A stretch of DNA of 64,000 nt from Amorphochlora amoebiformis (GCA_054601695.1 BAAHQB010000180.1:310001-374000); one strand, 5' to 3'; shown: positions 1 through 22,685, counted from the first letter of the stretch. Notes: generated by a model from the sequence alone, not told the origin. Numbers and translations are program-made.

Positions 1-860
1 TACAATCAGGTATCTACATTGCATAAAACAACACCACATCAACTATCTACGGTAGCTAAAACAAACACATCATGAGGACATGCTTCATATGTATGATACC
101 GAACGATGTCATATCCGATACAACTCAAGCCTTGATATCTGATTCCCGAACCAACCTGAAAACATGATATATGATACCCGAAGCAAGCTTTTAGCTTGAC
201 ATGCGATGGCCGAAACAAGGTGAAAGTATCACTTTAGTAGTAGATACATGCGATATCCAACGAAACCTCAAACCTTCATCCATTTAACATATCTGCATAA
301 CTATATACAAAACTTTGTCATATTCATGTTTATAAACAATGTATATATACACATATATATTATATATATATTTTTGTATATATATATATATATATATATG
401 CATATATATATATATATATTATAATATACTGTTAAAGCAACAATATAGATAGTATGAGGGTACGCAGTTGGAAGAGTAGATATCGATAGCGTGTCCAAGT
501 AGCGTGTTCAACTATAGCCGCACGTATACTACAGAAAGCTGGATATCGCTGCAGAATCTGGAGATTCTTGGAGATCGTCTCATCCGGTAGTAATCGGCAG
601 CACCCGATGGTAACCGGTGTACCCGGCAATAATGAGGCTTCCAAGTATTAAGTGACAGAACATGACGTCACGCCATGCCATGTTCCGGAACTTTCCCGAA
701 GATTAGAGTGTGGTTGAGAAGTTAGACGTTCCTAGGAATTTTTGAGTGAGTGCCTTAGAATTTCTCTTATCATTTATCATAATCCAAACGGAAATGAATC
801 GAACTTAATCATGACTACCGTTTGCTAATACCAACGTCCGGACTACCGGTGCGCTAACAA
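1..860. other. Non-coding region with a possible retroelement remnant
   Basis: I see no convincing gene here. Bases 60-260 hold loose repeats around the words GATATC and CCCGAA, and 350-425 is (AT)n. Bases about 430-840 are unique, higher-GC sequence. Within them, 765-806 closely resembles 49638-49682, just upstream of the copia gag frame; the shared core is CATAATCCAAACGGA. This suggests 430-840 is a leader or LTR remnant of the same retroelement family. That is inference from one short match. Confidence 0.4.
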
Positions 861-871
861 TACATATATAC

Positions 872-941
<70 letters not shown>

Positions 942-1079
942 CATATATTTTATTCATAACTATGTATTAAACTGTATTATATGTATATTTATAAACACTA
1001 CATATTACACATATAAATATATATATATATATATTTATATACATATATAATTATATACATATATACATACATATATATA

Positions 1080-1134
<55 letters not shown>

Positions 1135-1237
1135 TTATCATAACTATATTTAACTGTATTGTTTGTATATTTATAAACAATACATATATATATATATATA
1201 GAATGCATATGATATATATATATATATATGTATCTAC

Positions 1238-1284
<47 letters not shown>

Positions 1285-1403
1285 GTATCTACATATACAT
1301 ATAATATATATATATATATATATTGTGTGTGTATATTTAAATATATATATATGAAAAAATATATATATATAAATATAATATATATGTATATTTATATATG
1401 TAC

Positions 1404-1437
<34 letters not shown>

Positions 1438-1609
1438 ATATATATGTGTGTTATATAAATGGTTATCCGGTCTTTTCGTTTCTGTTTTCTCCCTCTCTCT
1501 CTCTCTTTTCTCTCTCTCTCTATCTCTCTCTCATTCTCTCTCTCTCCCTCTGTATTTGTATCTCTATGGAGGGTGTGTGTGTGTGTGTTTATTTCTTATA
1601 TTTGTATAG
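861..1609. repeat. (AT)n microsatellites followed by a CT-rich tract
   Basis: Almost pure alternating A/T from 861 to about 1450, broken by short TGTATTAAACTG-like islands. It is followed by a CT-rich tract (1485-1560) and a GT run (1570-1590) that leads into the acceptor of the first NHL exon. No coding signal is visible; the tyrosine/isoleucine frames here are (AT)n translations. Confidence 0.8.
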
Positions 1610-4807
<3,198 letters not shown>

Positions 4808-4881
4808 TGTATGCTAGGTATGTAGGACAAATGTAATGTATAACTTCATCATGTTTGGAAAGTGAATATATGTATGTTTGC

Positions 4882-4915
<34 letters not shown>

Positions 4916-5563
4916 TTTGTATATATTTTTTACATATATACTAGATATATATTTATATATATGCTGTATACATATATATACATCTAGTATATCTATATAT
5001 ATATATATATATATATATTGATATATGTATACACTATCTAGACTATGATATCTGTATATACGAGCTATATATGTGTGTGCACATATAAATCATCATACTA
5101 TGATATATATGTATACACTAAGGTTTTTTTATATATATGTATCAAAGTGCATAATCTAGATAATCTAGATAATGCTTCAGTCTAGTTAGTATGCCTACAT
5201 ACTCTAGATATACGATACAGGAGATACCAGATATAATCAGCAGATTCTAGAGAATACGAATTAACCCCTAGACTACTACTAAGATCTAGTAGATGCATGC
5301 CTACTAGTGTACTAGTAGCACCAGAACCTAGCATGATAATAACGCGTTACAAATAGCGAGAATGTAGACAATGTAGATGATTTATACATCATATATCATG
5401 ATAATATTCAAGTTGAACGTTAACCAGCCAAGTCGTGCAGTCTGTATACGTTCAATAATCTAGTTAATGTACAAACAAGATCATTCATCCACCTCTCAGT
5501 GAGTACACTACGGAAGTTGACCATCATGACCTCCACGTCAAGGTTTTCGTCAGCAGAGTTGCG
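4808..5563. other. Intergenic spacer between convergent NHL and zinc-finger genes
   Basis: (AT)n occupies 4860-5130. Bases 5140-5320 are rich in CTAGAT and ACTAGT words (AATCTAGATAATCTAGATAATG is a local duplication). Bases 5320-5560 are unique with no recognisable gene. The plus-strand NHL gene and the minus-strand zinc-finger gene end towards each other here. Confidence 0.6.
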
Positions 5564-11781
<6,218 letters not shown>

Positions 11782-12678
11782 CTAGGCCACCCGCCAACGT
11801 GCTTCCTCCTTTACGGTCGCCTTAACAGCGAGCTGAGCACGTAAGTACACAAACCCGTCCGTGGCCGTGCGCTGTGTTGGAGGCCCGCGGAAGGTGCAGA
11901 TATGGCGCGCCCCACCCAAGTACGTGCAAATAATATTAGGACAGTTCACCTAGAAAAAATGCTTCGATATTCATGAAAATAGCCTTTCTTGTGCTCTAGA
12001 ACAGTATATCAATAGATTAGGTGGAATTATCATATTAGATCCAAATCATCAATCAAAGAAGTTTAGGTGTAATTCTCATATTAAAAACAAATTACCCGCA
12101 TTTTTAATATACTAAAGGCGCTCGTACAGAAACCGTCGAAACCGTTTAAATATTTCAAATCGCCTAAAATGGTCCACTTTGGTTGATTCCGCCGATCATT
12201 CCGGTCTAAACTATTTGTCGGCAACCAACGACGGATGGCGTCCCTCCCCTCTTCTGAGCTAACCAACCAGGACGGTACTAAAAGACCGATGTTTTCGAGT
12301 CCTCAACCTCTTCTCTCCCGGACATGCAAGCAATAGGAACTCTCCTCTTAGTGCACGCAATTTTCCTCTCTCTTCTCTCTCGTGTCTCCCTCGCTCACCG
12401 CCCCCCACTCTCCCTCTCTTTCGCTTCCTCCCTCCCTCCTTCTTCCAATTCTTCTCTGTCGTTGTTAGCGAAGTTGATGTTTGTTTAACTTCGTTGATGT
12501 TGCTTCCGATGGTCTAGATGATGGCGATCGTCACGCCAGCTTCCATAGTGCACAGCTGGGCACTTCCATGTCCTCCAAATCTGCTATTGGGCGAAGGAGA
12601 GGGTGTGTATCGTTTTTCGAAAGCACTTGTTGTCTACATTAACTTTTTTTGTGCTTGTATTATGTTGCATGGGTAAGA
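11782..12678. promoter_or_regulatory. Divergent intergenic region, probable bidirectional promoter
   Basis: About 0.9 kb separate the head-to-head zinc-finger and PH genes. Unlike most spacers in the window it holds no (AT)n array. It has a GC-rich part near the zinc-finger gene (11830-11930), an AT-richer unique centre, and a pyrimidine tract (12325-12465) before the PH gene. No TATA box or known factor site can be assigned with confidence. The regulatory role is inferred from position. Confidence 0.45.
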
Positions 12679-13269
12679 ATGCACAGAAACAGCACCAAAC
12701 CACGTCTAAGCCGAGAGCTGTCGCGCGAAAGGGAGGCGGAAGAGAAACCGACTGTCGAGCTCCAACCAGTAAGCACGAGTGTGAAAAAGCGTTCCGATAA
12801 TGGAGGTGGAAGTGCAGTTGGGTCGGGTGATTTGGATGGGTTTGGAGGGGGTGGGATAGTGTCTAGCGGGGAGCTTGGATCGACTATTGCAGGGCCTAAT
12901 GACGCGGCAAGGTCGGGAGCAGACCTGGGAAGAGTGTCAAGAGCATTGGAGAGCGATAGCATTGGGGAGGGTTGCCTCAAGTCCTCCATAACCTCGTATC
13001 AGACCAACGTCTCCACAAACACGGGTGACAGCAACACCCCTCCCGGTACCGTAGCTCAAGATGCTCACGCGAAGGCTAGTGAAAATGCAAACTTCGTCAC
13101 AACCATCACGGTCTGAATTCCCATATTCCAATTTCTACAACATCCGATACTTGGTATACACATGCACAAAATGCTTTGTTATTACTCAATTATCTTCGTG
13201 TACTTGTATGCATACTTTAGTTTCTTCACGTTTATGCTTTTACGCATGTATATATGTGTTATGTGTTAA

Positions 13270-13333
<64 letters not shown>

Positions 13334-13351
13334 ATATGTATATATATATAT

Positions 13352-13383
<32 letters not shown>

Positions 13384-14078
13384 ATATATAATATATATAT
13401 ATATATAGAGAGAGTTAGAGACATTATTCTGTACTATATTATAAATATGTATTTTAACCTATTTTAATATCAGGTGAATGACGTTATGTTGGTTGAGTCC
13501 AGGCCATCTCTCGGGAACCTCAACACATCAGCGACGAAGCTCAACTCAAGCGTTAATGCCAACAATGTCGACCCGATGAATGTCACCACACGCGGCTCTG
13601 GATTGAAATCCGGATCCGGATACAACAAAAGGTCCACGGGCAGCCTGAAAGGTAGCCTTGGTCCTCCTCTAGTTGAGGGGAGGCCTTCTCGAGAAAAAGC
13701 GAGTTTGGCGAGTCGAGGATCTCGGAATTTTATCAGTAAGGAGGGCAAGGGGTTTAAGGAGGGCAAGGGGTTTAAGGAGGGCAAGGGGATGAAGGAGAAC
13801 AAGAAAGGCTTTCAGGGGTTAGCTGAGAGGAAGATGAAGAAAGGAGCAAAGGGCTCATCCAAGGGGGAGGAAGCCAATAGAGGAGAAGCCAAGAGAGAAC
13901 CAGCATCAGCATCAGCAAAGGGAGGCTTGGATTCGGACTCACCCAAGGGAGGCTCGGATTCGGACTCACCCATAAACAGAAAGAGAGGGGTCTCGGCCAT
14001 GAATCTATACAAAAAAGAAGAGAAAAAGTTAGGATTATGGGACAGGTTAACCACATCATGTCAACACATCATGATATA

Positions 14079-14129
<51 letters not shown>

Positions 14130-14183
14130 GCTATTAGCATACATATTAATATATGATTATACACTCTATATATAGTATATATT

Positions 14184-14229
<46 letters not shown>

Positions 14230-14277
14230 ATTGTGTGTGTGTGTATACCTATATATATATATATGTGTGTGTATACC

Positions 14278-14317
<40 letters not shown>

Positions 14318-14780
14318 CGTGCGTATGTATGATTATATCAGTTCGATTGTATTCTTTTGATTTTTGCGCGTGCACTTTGATTGTGTCGGCAGACTTTGGG
14401 GCCGCAAATATAAGTCTTCAGGTGCGCTGGATTCGAGTCGGCGAGGCAGTATTAGCCGGCGCACGAGCCGGAGCAAGACGAAATATAGAGGTAGGTAGGC
14501 ATGTCTCGAATCCCAAATTTGAAACGAAATGATATAACGCTATACTAAGGGATCGGATCCCCCAGTTGTCTCAGGGTAAGTAAAATTAGTACTCACTACA
14601 TACGTGCATGTAATGTTTTTTCGATCAGAACCAAGCAGGTCATTTGCGATGAGCACCGACAGGAATTCGCAACTCGACGACGACGACGACGACGAAGACA
14701 TTGACCCGAAACTCCCTAATCAACAAGATCAAACCCTAGAAATACAAGTGGCTCAAGGTACACAACTTCGGATATGTATG

Positions 14781-14869
<89 letters not shown>

Positions 14870-14919
14870 GGATATATATACAGGCACACATGTATAAATA
14901 TATATACATACATATATAT

Positions 14920-14975
<56 letters not shown>

Positions 14976-15008
14976 TATATGTATATGTATATAATATATA
15001 TATATATT

Positions 15009-15039
<31 letters not shown>

Positions 15040-17529
15040 CAATACATATATACATATACATATACAATATATATATACACATATATATACATACACATAT
15101 ATGTACATATATACATATATATATTATGTCACAACGGCTGGTGTAAAGTTTCGGTTTCAAAAAGTACCAACTCGCGTATCTTAGTTACTCATCTTAGTTT
15201 CGTACCATAGTTGTGGAGCTTAGCTACGTATCTTAGGCACGTATCTTAGTAACCCATCTTAGACGCATTTCACTCTACATTTCCACCTCACAAAGTGATT
15301 TATAAATATGTCTGTACTTGTATATTTCAGCTTTGAACGACGTGGTGCAACAGGTGGGTTGGATCCCCAAATTTTTAGAAACGTTTTGTATGTATCCACT
15401 CTATCGACAACATTGTTACACTCGATTTCGCGACATCCTCATATGCATCATTCATACTCACACCACCATATGCACTGAGTCATTCACCATCACACCACCA
15501 TATGCGCTGAGTCATTCACCGTCACACCATCACACCATCATATGCATGTTTCCCAGTGGATATCATGTAGACAATGTGTAGCCTGGTCCACATTTGCGTA
15601 AATGGAAGTATTTGAGCGACATTGTCGTCGAGTCTTCTAACCCTCAATCGCAATCCACACCCAGGCGGTGGAAACTCCAAACGCGTTGTCTTCTGAGGGG
15701 TCTTTCTTTGGAAATGAGCTGAGCCTGAAGACACAAACGTTTCTTACCAAGCTCCGCAACCGCAACAAGAAGTGGGCCCCGCCTACATCCACGTCCACGC
15801 CCACGCCCACGCCAACGCCCACGCCCACGCCTGGCCTCTCGCTCGGCAACACCTCAGACAACGATACCAAACAAAAGATCATCTCTCTCGATACCCCTTC
15901 GACTCCCGGCACGACCCCAGCAACAATAGCGCCGCACATTTATGGGGCCCCTGGCCCTGGCCCCAATGCAATTGCAACCACAGCCGACACCGCCGACACC
16001 GCCGCCCCCCACGCCGTCCACGCTGCAAACCAGCAGATTGCCACATCCCCTCCCAGTCTCACGCCTGCTACCACCCCCTCGCAAACCACTCCGAAAACTC
16101 CCCCTGGCTCCCACGATCCCAGAGCCGACACCAAGGACGCCAAGGACACCAAGGACAACAAGGACTATGATCTTCACAACTCGAACCCCAAGCTCAACCA
16201 GCTCCTTTTGCCAGGCGCTCCGGAGGGCGACAACATGATGATGAGCATCTCGATTTCCAACCACTCACCAACGACACCCACGACAAACCTCGCTCTGGCC
16301 TCCATCATCCTACCTCAAAGCAAGACTGGCTGGCTCGGTACTTGCACGACTTCAATCCCAAACCGAATTCCCTTTCAACGCGTGGACATGCGAGACTCCA
16401 CTAAACTACCTTTTCGGACATGGATATGTGACATTGTGAGCTTGTTCTTTGAAAACGGACATGTATGACACGTAATATCGAGAGATTGATCTTTGAAACG
16501 GACATGCGTATGACATAATATTGCGAGGTGGATCTTTGAAACGGACATGTACGACATCTAACATCGTGAGATCGATCTTTGAAATGGACACGTTTGACAT
16601 CTAACATTGTGAGATTGATCTTTGAAACGATCCAGATGTACTGGAGGGCGAGAGTCTGTACGCCTTGGAGAGAGACAAGTGGAGGCTCCGATACGTCGAA
16701 TGCGTCCCAAAGGCAACATATTATATGCTATGCTATGGCTACATGATATCAAAGCTTTGTTATCTACGTACTGAGATTTCCGTTTGTCCCAGTCCAAATG
16801 GATGTATTAACGCGTTTGTGTGATGTATTTGCAATGGATGGATTATCGCGTTTTGTGGGATGTATTGATGTGTCTCCGTGTGTTGTTGATGTATTGAAGT
16901 GTCTCTATATGCTGATGTCACGATGAGTCTGTGCGTGTCGATATGTGGATGTTTCCGGTGCGATTTTTTGGCGTTTTCTCGGTGTGTTTTTGGTGTTTTG
17001 TGTATTGTAACACTCGGGAAGTACACTTGGGAAATACACTCGGGCTATACACTCGGGCAATAGAATACGCTCGGGTATATTTCTTAGGAGGCCCGGATAT
17101 TCGTCTACAAATCGGAGAGAAGCGTAATGATATAAATGATATGCAAATATGTAAATACATGTACAACATATCATATTTGAATTTGTTTTATAGACATATA
17201 TATATATATATATATTATACATGTCGCTTTTCTGTTTTGTTATGTTTATATGAATATCGAGTATTGTGTCTGGCTATGTTGGTACGTATTTGGCATGATC
17301 ATATCTGGTTCGATGTTGCGTTGGTTTTTTCTGCTGTTGCTGATGTTGCTGATGTTGGTGATATTGCTGATGTTGACTGGTGTTGCTGATGTTGGTGACT
17401 GATGTTGATGACTGATGTTGATGACTGGTGTTGCTGATGTTGGTGGTGTTGCTGGTGTTACTGATGTTATGATTGGTGTTGTATATTTATTGCCATATCC
17501 GGTTTGATGATGCCACATTTCTGCTTCGT

Positions 17530-17579
<50 letters not shown>

Positions 17580-17652
17580 CATACACATAGATATATAATG
17601 CAGATACGGTCCCAACCCGTCACATACAAACACGCGACACACACACACGAAC

Positions 17653-17718
<66 letters not shown>

Positions 17719-18065
17719 ACTGCCATATCATATCTGCTTGAATGTCGCATAGTCGTATGTGGGTATGGTGTTGATGGTGCATATGTACTGTCATATCATA
17801 TCTGTTTCGCAATTGCATTCCTGTGTGGTTATGATGGTGATGGTGTATATGTACTGCCATATCATATCTGCTGTCGTATTCGTGTGGTTATCGTGTGTAT
17901 TTATTGGCATATCTTCTTCGATGCCGCATTCGTGTGTGGCATGTTGATGTGTATTGATTGGCATATGTTGTTCGATATTATATATTGGATTTGGCTCTGC
18001 TTGGAAATCGAAAATGGCCTTTGTGGATATCAATATATGCATTTACACACACACAAACACACGTA

Positions 18066-18113
<48 letters not shown>

Positions 18114-18122
18114 CAAATATAT

Positions 18123-18163
<41 letters not shown>

Positions 18164-18279
18164 CATATACATATACATGTATTCTTAATTATACATATAT
18201 ACACGCACATATATATAAATATATACATATATGTACATATATACATATATATATATATACATATAAATATACATTATAC

Positions 18280-18343
<64 letters not shown>

Positions 18344-18427
18344 ATATATATATATATATGTATTTGATAACATAATATATAAATATATATATATATATAT
18401 ATACATATATACATATATATATATTTT

Positions 18428-18469
<42 letters not shown>

Positions 18470-18471
18470 TT

Positions 18472-18558
<87 letters not shown>

Positions 18559-19431
18559 CGATACATATAATATGTGCATGTATGCAAATGGTCAGGTGGA
18601 TCCAATTGGTACGAAGCAGACATAAGACATAACCTACAACCCCATACCCTCCTACCCCATAACCATAGCCTCCTACCCCATAACCTCCCACCCATACCCT
18701 CCTACCCATAGCCTCGCTTAGTCTCCTACTACCCCCTAGCCTCCTACCCCATAGCCTACACCCCTAGCCTCCTACCCCATAGCCTCCTACCCCATAGCCC
18801 CCTATCTCATAGCCTCCTACCCCATAGCCTCGTACCCCATCGACTCCTACCCCTTAGCCTCCTTGGCCTCATAGATGGCCGAGAGGAGTAGGATATTTAG
18901 AGGCCTGGATGCCCGAGTAGTAGTAGGCTATTTAGAGGCGGGATAGCTTCCTCGACGCCCGAGTAGTAGGCTATGGGGTAGGAGGCTATGGAGTAATAGG
19001 CTATGGGGTTGCAGGCTATTGGGTAGGAGGCTATGGGGTCTAAATACTTCCTCCCTTTTCGTCCTCTCTCTTCCTCCCTTTCCGACCGACCTCTCTTTCT
19101 TGTCCTCCCTCTTCCTCCCTTTCCGACCTCTCTCTTCCTCCCTTTCCGTCCTCTCTCTTCCTCCCTTTCTGTCCTCCCTCATCAGGATTTCTGCCTCTGG
19201 TAGGCGGAGCGGTGATTGAGAACTTTGAGGTACGTACAAGTAGGTGGGAAAATAGACACCGAGTGGTGTGTGTGTGTTGACATACTCACAGTCGAATTCG
19301 ACCTCAACATCCGATACCAAAATAGTCACCGAGTGGTGTTGTTGTTGTTGTGTTGATATACTAACACACGACCTCAAACATCCAATACGAAACTATCCAC
19401 ACATATTCACACGCACATCCACACGTACACA

Positions 19432-19484
<53 letters not shown>

Positions 19485-19505
19485 ATATGTGTATAAATGT
19501 GAATG

Positions 19506-19543
<38 letters not shown>

Positions 19544-19552
19544 GTATATATG

Positions 19553-19588
<36 letters not shown>

Positions 19589-20374
19589 TATATTTATATA
19601 TATTATCTCACACATAGATACGTACACATTGACACATTTATACATTCGTGGATTGATACACGACTCTATAAATATGTACGAACACATACACATATACACG
19701 TACCGTATGATGCATACATACGTAATTGTCAATATCATACACATGCACATACACACACATACATGCGTAATTATCATTATCATTACACATCTTATCCACC
19801 AGATATATACATATCATATTTAAAAATATATATACAAATATATATATATTTATATGTATAATATATAATACTAGAACGATCCCCGTCGGTTTTGTGTAAA
19901 ATCGGGAGTGACGGCGTCTGGAGGACGCATCAAGCTTATCTTGAAAGTTCAGGTACCCTAATCTGAAAACACTATTTCTACCACACCACAGCTCGTATCT
20001 AACACCACATCCGCAACACACACCGCATTCGTAAAGCCACTTCCGTTCACCCATCCGGAAAAAAAGCTTTCAGTCAAACGTGTTTTCATTGCTTTCAACC
20101 CTATTATACTACAATTCGTTGGTTTCATACAAGCTAGTGTTCCAAGCGAAGCAAACATTGGTTTAGTGTTCTAAAGAAACAAGTATTGGTTTCATTCAAT
20201 CTAACCGTTCAGGAGTGGGAAGTCGCTCGCCTATGGGTAAACCATATTCGCAGGTACAATACATATGCATGTTCATGCAAATATAACTCCATATTTATTT
20301 CTGTATATATGAGTATATACTGTGTATATATATGTATATATATATATATATGGATGTATGGTGAGGGGTACTAG

Positions 20375-20419
<45 letters not shown>

Positions 20420-20474
20420 TATATGTATATATAATATATATTTATATATAGGATATATATCCACTATATTAGTA

Positions 20475-20518
<44 letters not shown>

Positions 20519-20519
20519 A

Positions 20520-20590
<71 letters not shown>

Positions 20591-20715
20591 TAATCCTCCT
20601 GAGCAGGAGTCTGAATCAGTTGCAGAGATGTCGGCAACTTGAATCATCACCAAACGGCGAACACGCTCTAAGACACTTTAAGACAAAAATCGAAAAGGTC
20701 CAACCAAAACCCTAG
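12679..20715 (+). CDS. Disordered protein with C-terminal PH domain (eleven exons)
   Basis: Exons proposed: 12679-13110, 13474-14045, 14393-14490, 14629-14757, 15331-15353, 15665-16337, 16636-16703, 17088-17123, 19875-19952, 20213-20253, 20607-20715. The total is 2,259 nt (752 residues) and every junction keeps phase. Residues 1 to about 636 are low complexity: Gly/Ser, a KEGKGF repeat, a basic [14 protein letters not shown] segment, an Asp6 run and a (ThrPro)n run. Residues about 638-717 form a PH domain. KTGWL and KWRLRYVEC are strands 1-2, ARIFVYKSE strand 3, RRFCVKSG and GRIKLILKV later strands, and [14 protein letters not shown] the C-terminal helix with the invariant Trp (W711). PH domains bind phosphoinositides or proteins at membranes. 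The short hinge between strands 2 and 3 relies on a weak donor (TGC|GTCCCA). The first exon also ends at a weak donor (ACG|GTCTGA), and the start codon is uncertain. The gene may continue into 21678-23147. Confidence 0.72.
13261..13408. repeat. (AT)n in intron 1 of the PH gene
   Basis: Alternating AT with TGTGTATATG breaks and a GAGAGAG end. The flanking intron ends TTTTAATATCAG at 13473. Confidence 0.85.
14046..15330. repeat. AT-rich introns 2-4 of the PH gene
   Basis: Intron 2 (14046-14392) and intron 4 (14758-15330) contain long (AT)n arrays. The 138-nt intron 3 (14491-14628) has none. Bases 15165-15270 of intron 4 repeat the word CGTATCTTAG several times. Exons 3 and 4 lie inside this span. 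Confidence 0.7.
15354..15664. repeat. Intron 5 of the PH gene with a CATATG-CTGAGTCATTCACC repeat
   Basis: Contains two and a half copies of a roughly 33-bp unit around CTGAGTCATTCACC (15475-15545). Donor CAG|GTGGGT, acceptor CCACACCCAG. No coding signal. Confidence 0.55.
16416..16628. repeat. 43-bp minisatellite filling intron 6 of the PH gene
   Basis: Five tandem copies: one of 41 bp and four of exactly 43 bp. Each starts GGACATG and ends ATCTTTGAAAC. The array nearly fills the 298-nt intron (16338-16635) between TGGCTCG|GTACTT and GATCCAG. Its last copy runs directly into the acceptor, so copy number may influence splicing. That effect is inference. Confidence 0.9.
17024..17080. repeat. 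ACACTCGGG tandem repeat before PH exon 8
   Basis: Four copies of ACTCGGG-containing words (ACACTCGGGAAGT, ACACTCGGGCTAT and relatives) with spacing near 15-18 bp, ending just upstream of the acceptor TTTCTTAG of the 36-nt exon at 17088. Confidence 0.7.
17262..17990. repeat. Degenerate minisatellite around TACTGCCATATCATATCTG, plus (GTTGATGAT)n
   Basis: At least six diverged copies of a 50-70 bp unit containing GGCATATC/GCCATATC, then TCTGCTTCG and GCATTCGTGTG, at about 17262, 17490, 17715, 17785, 17848, 17898 and 17953. A GTTGCTGAT/GTTGGTGAC 9-bp repeat lies at 17330-17475, and (AT)n arrays at 17530-17715 interrupt the series. All are inside the 2.75-kb intron 8 of the PH gene. Confidence 0.75.
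18060..18560. repeat. (AT)n microsatellite block in PH gene intron 8
   Basis: Near-continuous alternating AT with TATACATA and TTTTTTAAATA breaks. Confidence 0.85.
18618..19045. repeat. CCTCCTACCCCATAG minisatellite and its inverted copy
   Basis: The left arm (18618-18865) has about 15 copies of a 15-16 bp unit reading CCTCCTACCCCATAG. After a spacer containing GATATTTAGAGGC twice, the right arm (18960-19045) carries the reverse complement, GTAGGAGGCTATGGG, in about five copies. Together they form a long imperfect inverted repeat. It lies inside intron 8 of the PH gene. Confidence 0.85.
19046..19180. repeat. CTTCCTCCCTTTCCG tandem repeat, about 23-bp unit
   Basis: Five imperfect copies of a pyrimidine-only unit ending CTTCCTCCCTTTCCG, directly after the inverted minisatellite. 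Confidence 0.85.
19437..19600. repeat. (AT)n microsatellite with CA-rich flank
   Basis: Alternating AT preceded by CACACATTCACACG words and followed (19600-19800) by CACATACA words. Intronic, upstream of PH exon 9. Confidence 0.8.
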
Positions 20716-20886
20716 CCACACACCAACAAACATACAGTATCGACTATTATCATTACTAGAACGTATCCCTATCCATCATTGAATCCTTAACCTTCAGGAG
20801 AATACATGCATGAATTTATGAATCGATGAATCGATGAATCCATGAATCTATGAGTATAATCCATGCATAAGAGGCTCGTCGACCTA

Positions 20887-20941
<55 letters not shown>

Positions 20942-21044
20942 AATTTGTATTTATGCATATGTATATATATATATATATATATGTGTATATATATATATAA
21001 TATATATATACATACACAGGGATATGTATATATATAGGGATATG

Positions 21045-21104
<60 letters not shown>

Positions 21105-21677
21105 AATAGTACATGCATAAATTTAATCCATGCATCCGTGCGTGAATCCATGAATCTATGAATCCACAATGAATCATTGAATCTATGAATATTATCCATG
21201 CATCCTTGAATCCAATTCAATCCATCCCATGCATCCCATGCATCACATGCATCCCATGCATCCCATGCATCCCATGCATCCCATGCACCGATCCGTGAAT
21301 CCATCCAATCGAGTACCCACGCATGTACGAATCCATGCTACCATGCATCCATGCATGTATGAATCCACACGCATCCACGCATCCAACCCATGGGTTGTTT
21401 AATGCTGTCATCATAGTGTTTGGCGGCTATCTCAAACATACTGTGTGGTGTATAGTGTATATCGTGTAGTGTGATATAACGATAAAATGTGTGTGGTAAC
21501 GATGTGATGTGGGATAAGTGTTACTGACAGTAACTGTTAGCTGTGATAGTGTGTAACGGTGTGATAATGTGAAACGGCGGTGCAATGATGTGGTAACGGT
21601 GTTTTGATGTCAATAACGCTTGCAATGTCATAACGGCGTGTGGGTGTGTGTTTTGGTGTGTTGGTGTGGTTTAATAG
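20716..21677. other. Spacer or intron with ATGAATC and CATCCCATG repeats
   Basis: Bases 20810-20865 and 21115-21190 repeat GAATC-CATGAATC-TATGAATC words. Bases 21222-21290 hold seven copies of the 9-bp unit CATCCCATG. Bases 20885-21100 are (AT)n. Bases 21420-21625 repeat GTGATGTGGTAACG-like words. If exon 20607 splices at AAAAG|GTCC rather than ending at TAG 20713, this is an intron; otherwise it is intergenic. Confidence 0.6.
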
Positions 21678-22186
21678 TGGAGGCCCTGGCAGGCGTTGAG
21701 AGACATCCCGTAATCCTCACGCTAACAAATCCCAATCACATCCACCCACACTCACCCACACTGGCATACATACCCCACCCACACTGGCATACATGCCCAC
21801 ATCTAACTGCTACTCTCACGGTCGATGGAGATCTCAGTGTTGTAGTGCGTAAATGTTCACTTTCACAGCTATTTCGATTCTCCGGACCTGGTCAACTCGA
21901 TGACTGGCCCAGGTGTGCGCCGAGGGGATATCATTTATGCCAAGAAGGTACCTATCCTATCCAACTTTCCACCAAGCTCTCCGGCATGTGCACAAACGTG
22001 CATTATCATCATCACACCACTAGCTCCTGTGCGTATGGAACCTTGAGTAACTTCTTGTGTGCGTGTGTGCTCTCTTTTATACGTGCATTATGTGTGTGTG
22101 TGTGTGTGTGTGTGTGCGTGCTGTGATATATGTGTGTGTGTTGTGATATGTGTGTGTGTGTGTTGTGATATGTGTGTGTGTGTGTT

Positions 22187-22244
<58 letters not shown>

Positions 22245-22685
22245 CGTGTTTTCATTCTGTGTGTGTTGGTATTTGGTATGTGTGTGCGCGGCTTCGTGGG
22301 TGTTAAGATGATTCCACGGTGGATCCAGACTCATGATCACAGATGGCTGCCCTGCCGGTACGTCTTTGCATTTCTCGAATACAACGATCACATCACGTCA
22401 ACTTGCCGCAAACTCATAAGTCGAAACCTAAAACGTCTAGGTCCAAGAAGGGTGATTCCTACCTCACTCTCATCGAAGGAAAAGACCTTCCCGTCAAGAG
22501 GTACACTCAAAATCACACCACAACACAAAACATATACACACACACACAAATGGGCCCTTGCGTTCCTACACTTATACATTATTATATTCATACGAAACTC
22601 TGCATATTTATGCATGGATAAATACAACTATTATTAAATATATGTATATATATATAATATTATATATATATATATATATATATAA

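Noticed and set aside
12081-12266. Short minus frame in the divergent promoter
   Set aside because: Sixty residues, no domain, no splice partner, and located where regulatory sequence is expected.
14495-14560. Possible tRNA-like TCTCGAATCCC word
   Set aside because: No acceptor stem or anticodon arm could be folded around it, and it lies inside PH gene intron 3. No tRNA was found in the window.
16170-16404. Alternative plus frame reading [16 protein letters not shown] at the end of PH exon 6
   Set aside because: It looks protein-like, but it is preceded by an in-frame stop at 16168 and would lose the phase-matched junction CTCG|GTACTT to GATCCAG|AT that completes the PH strand.
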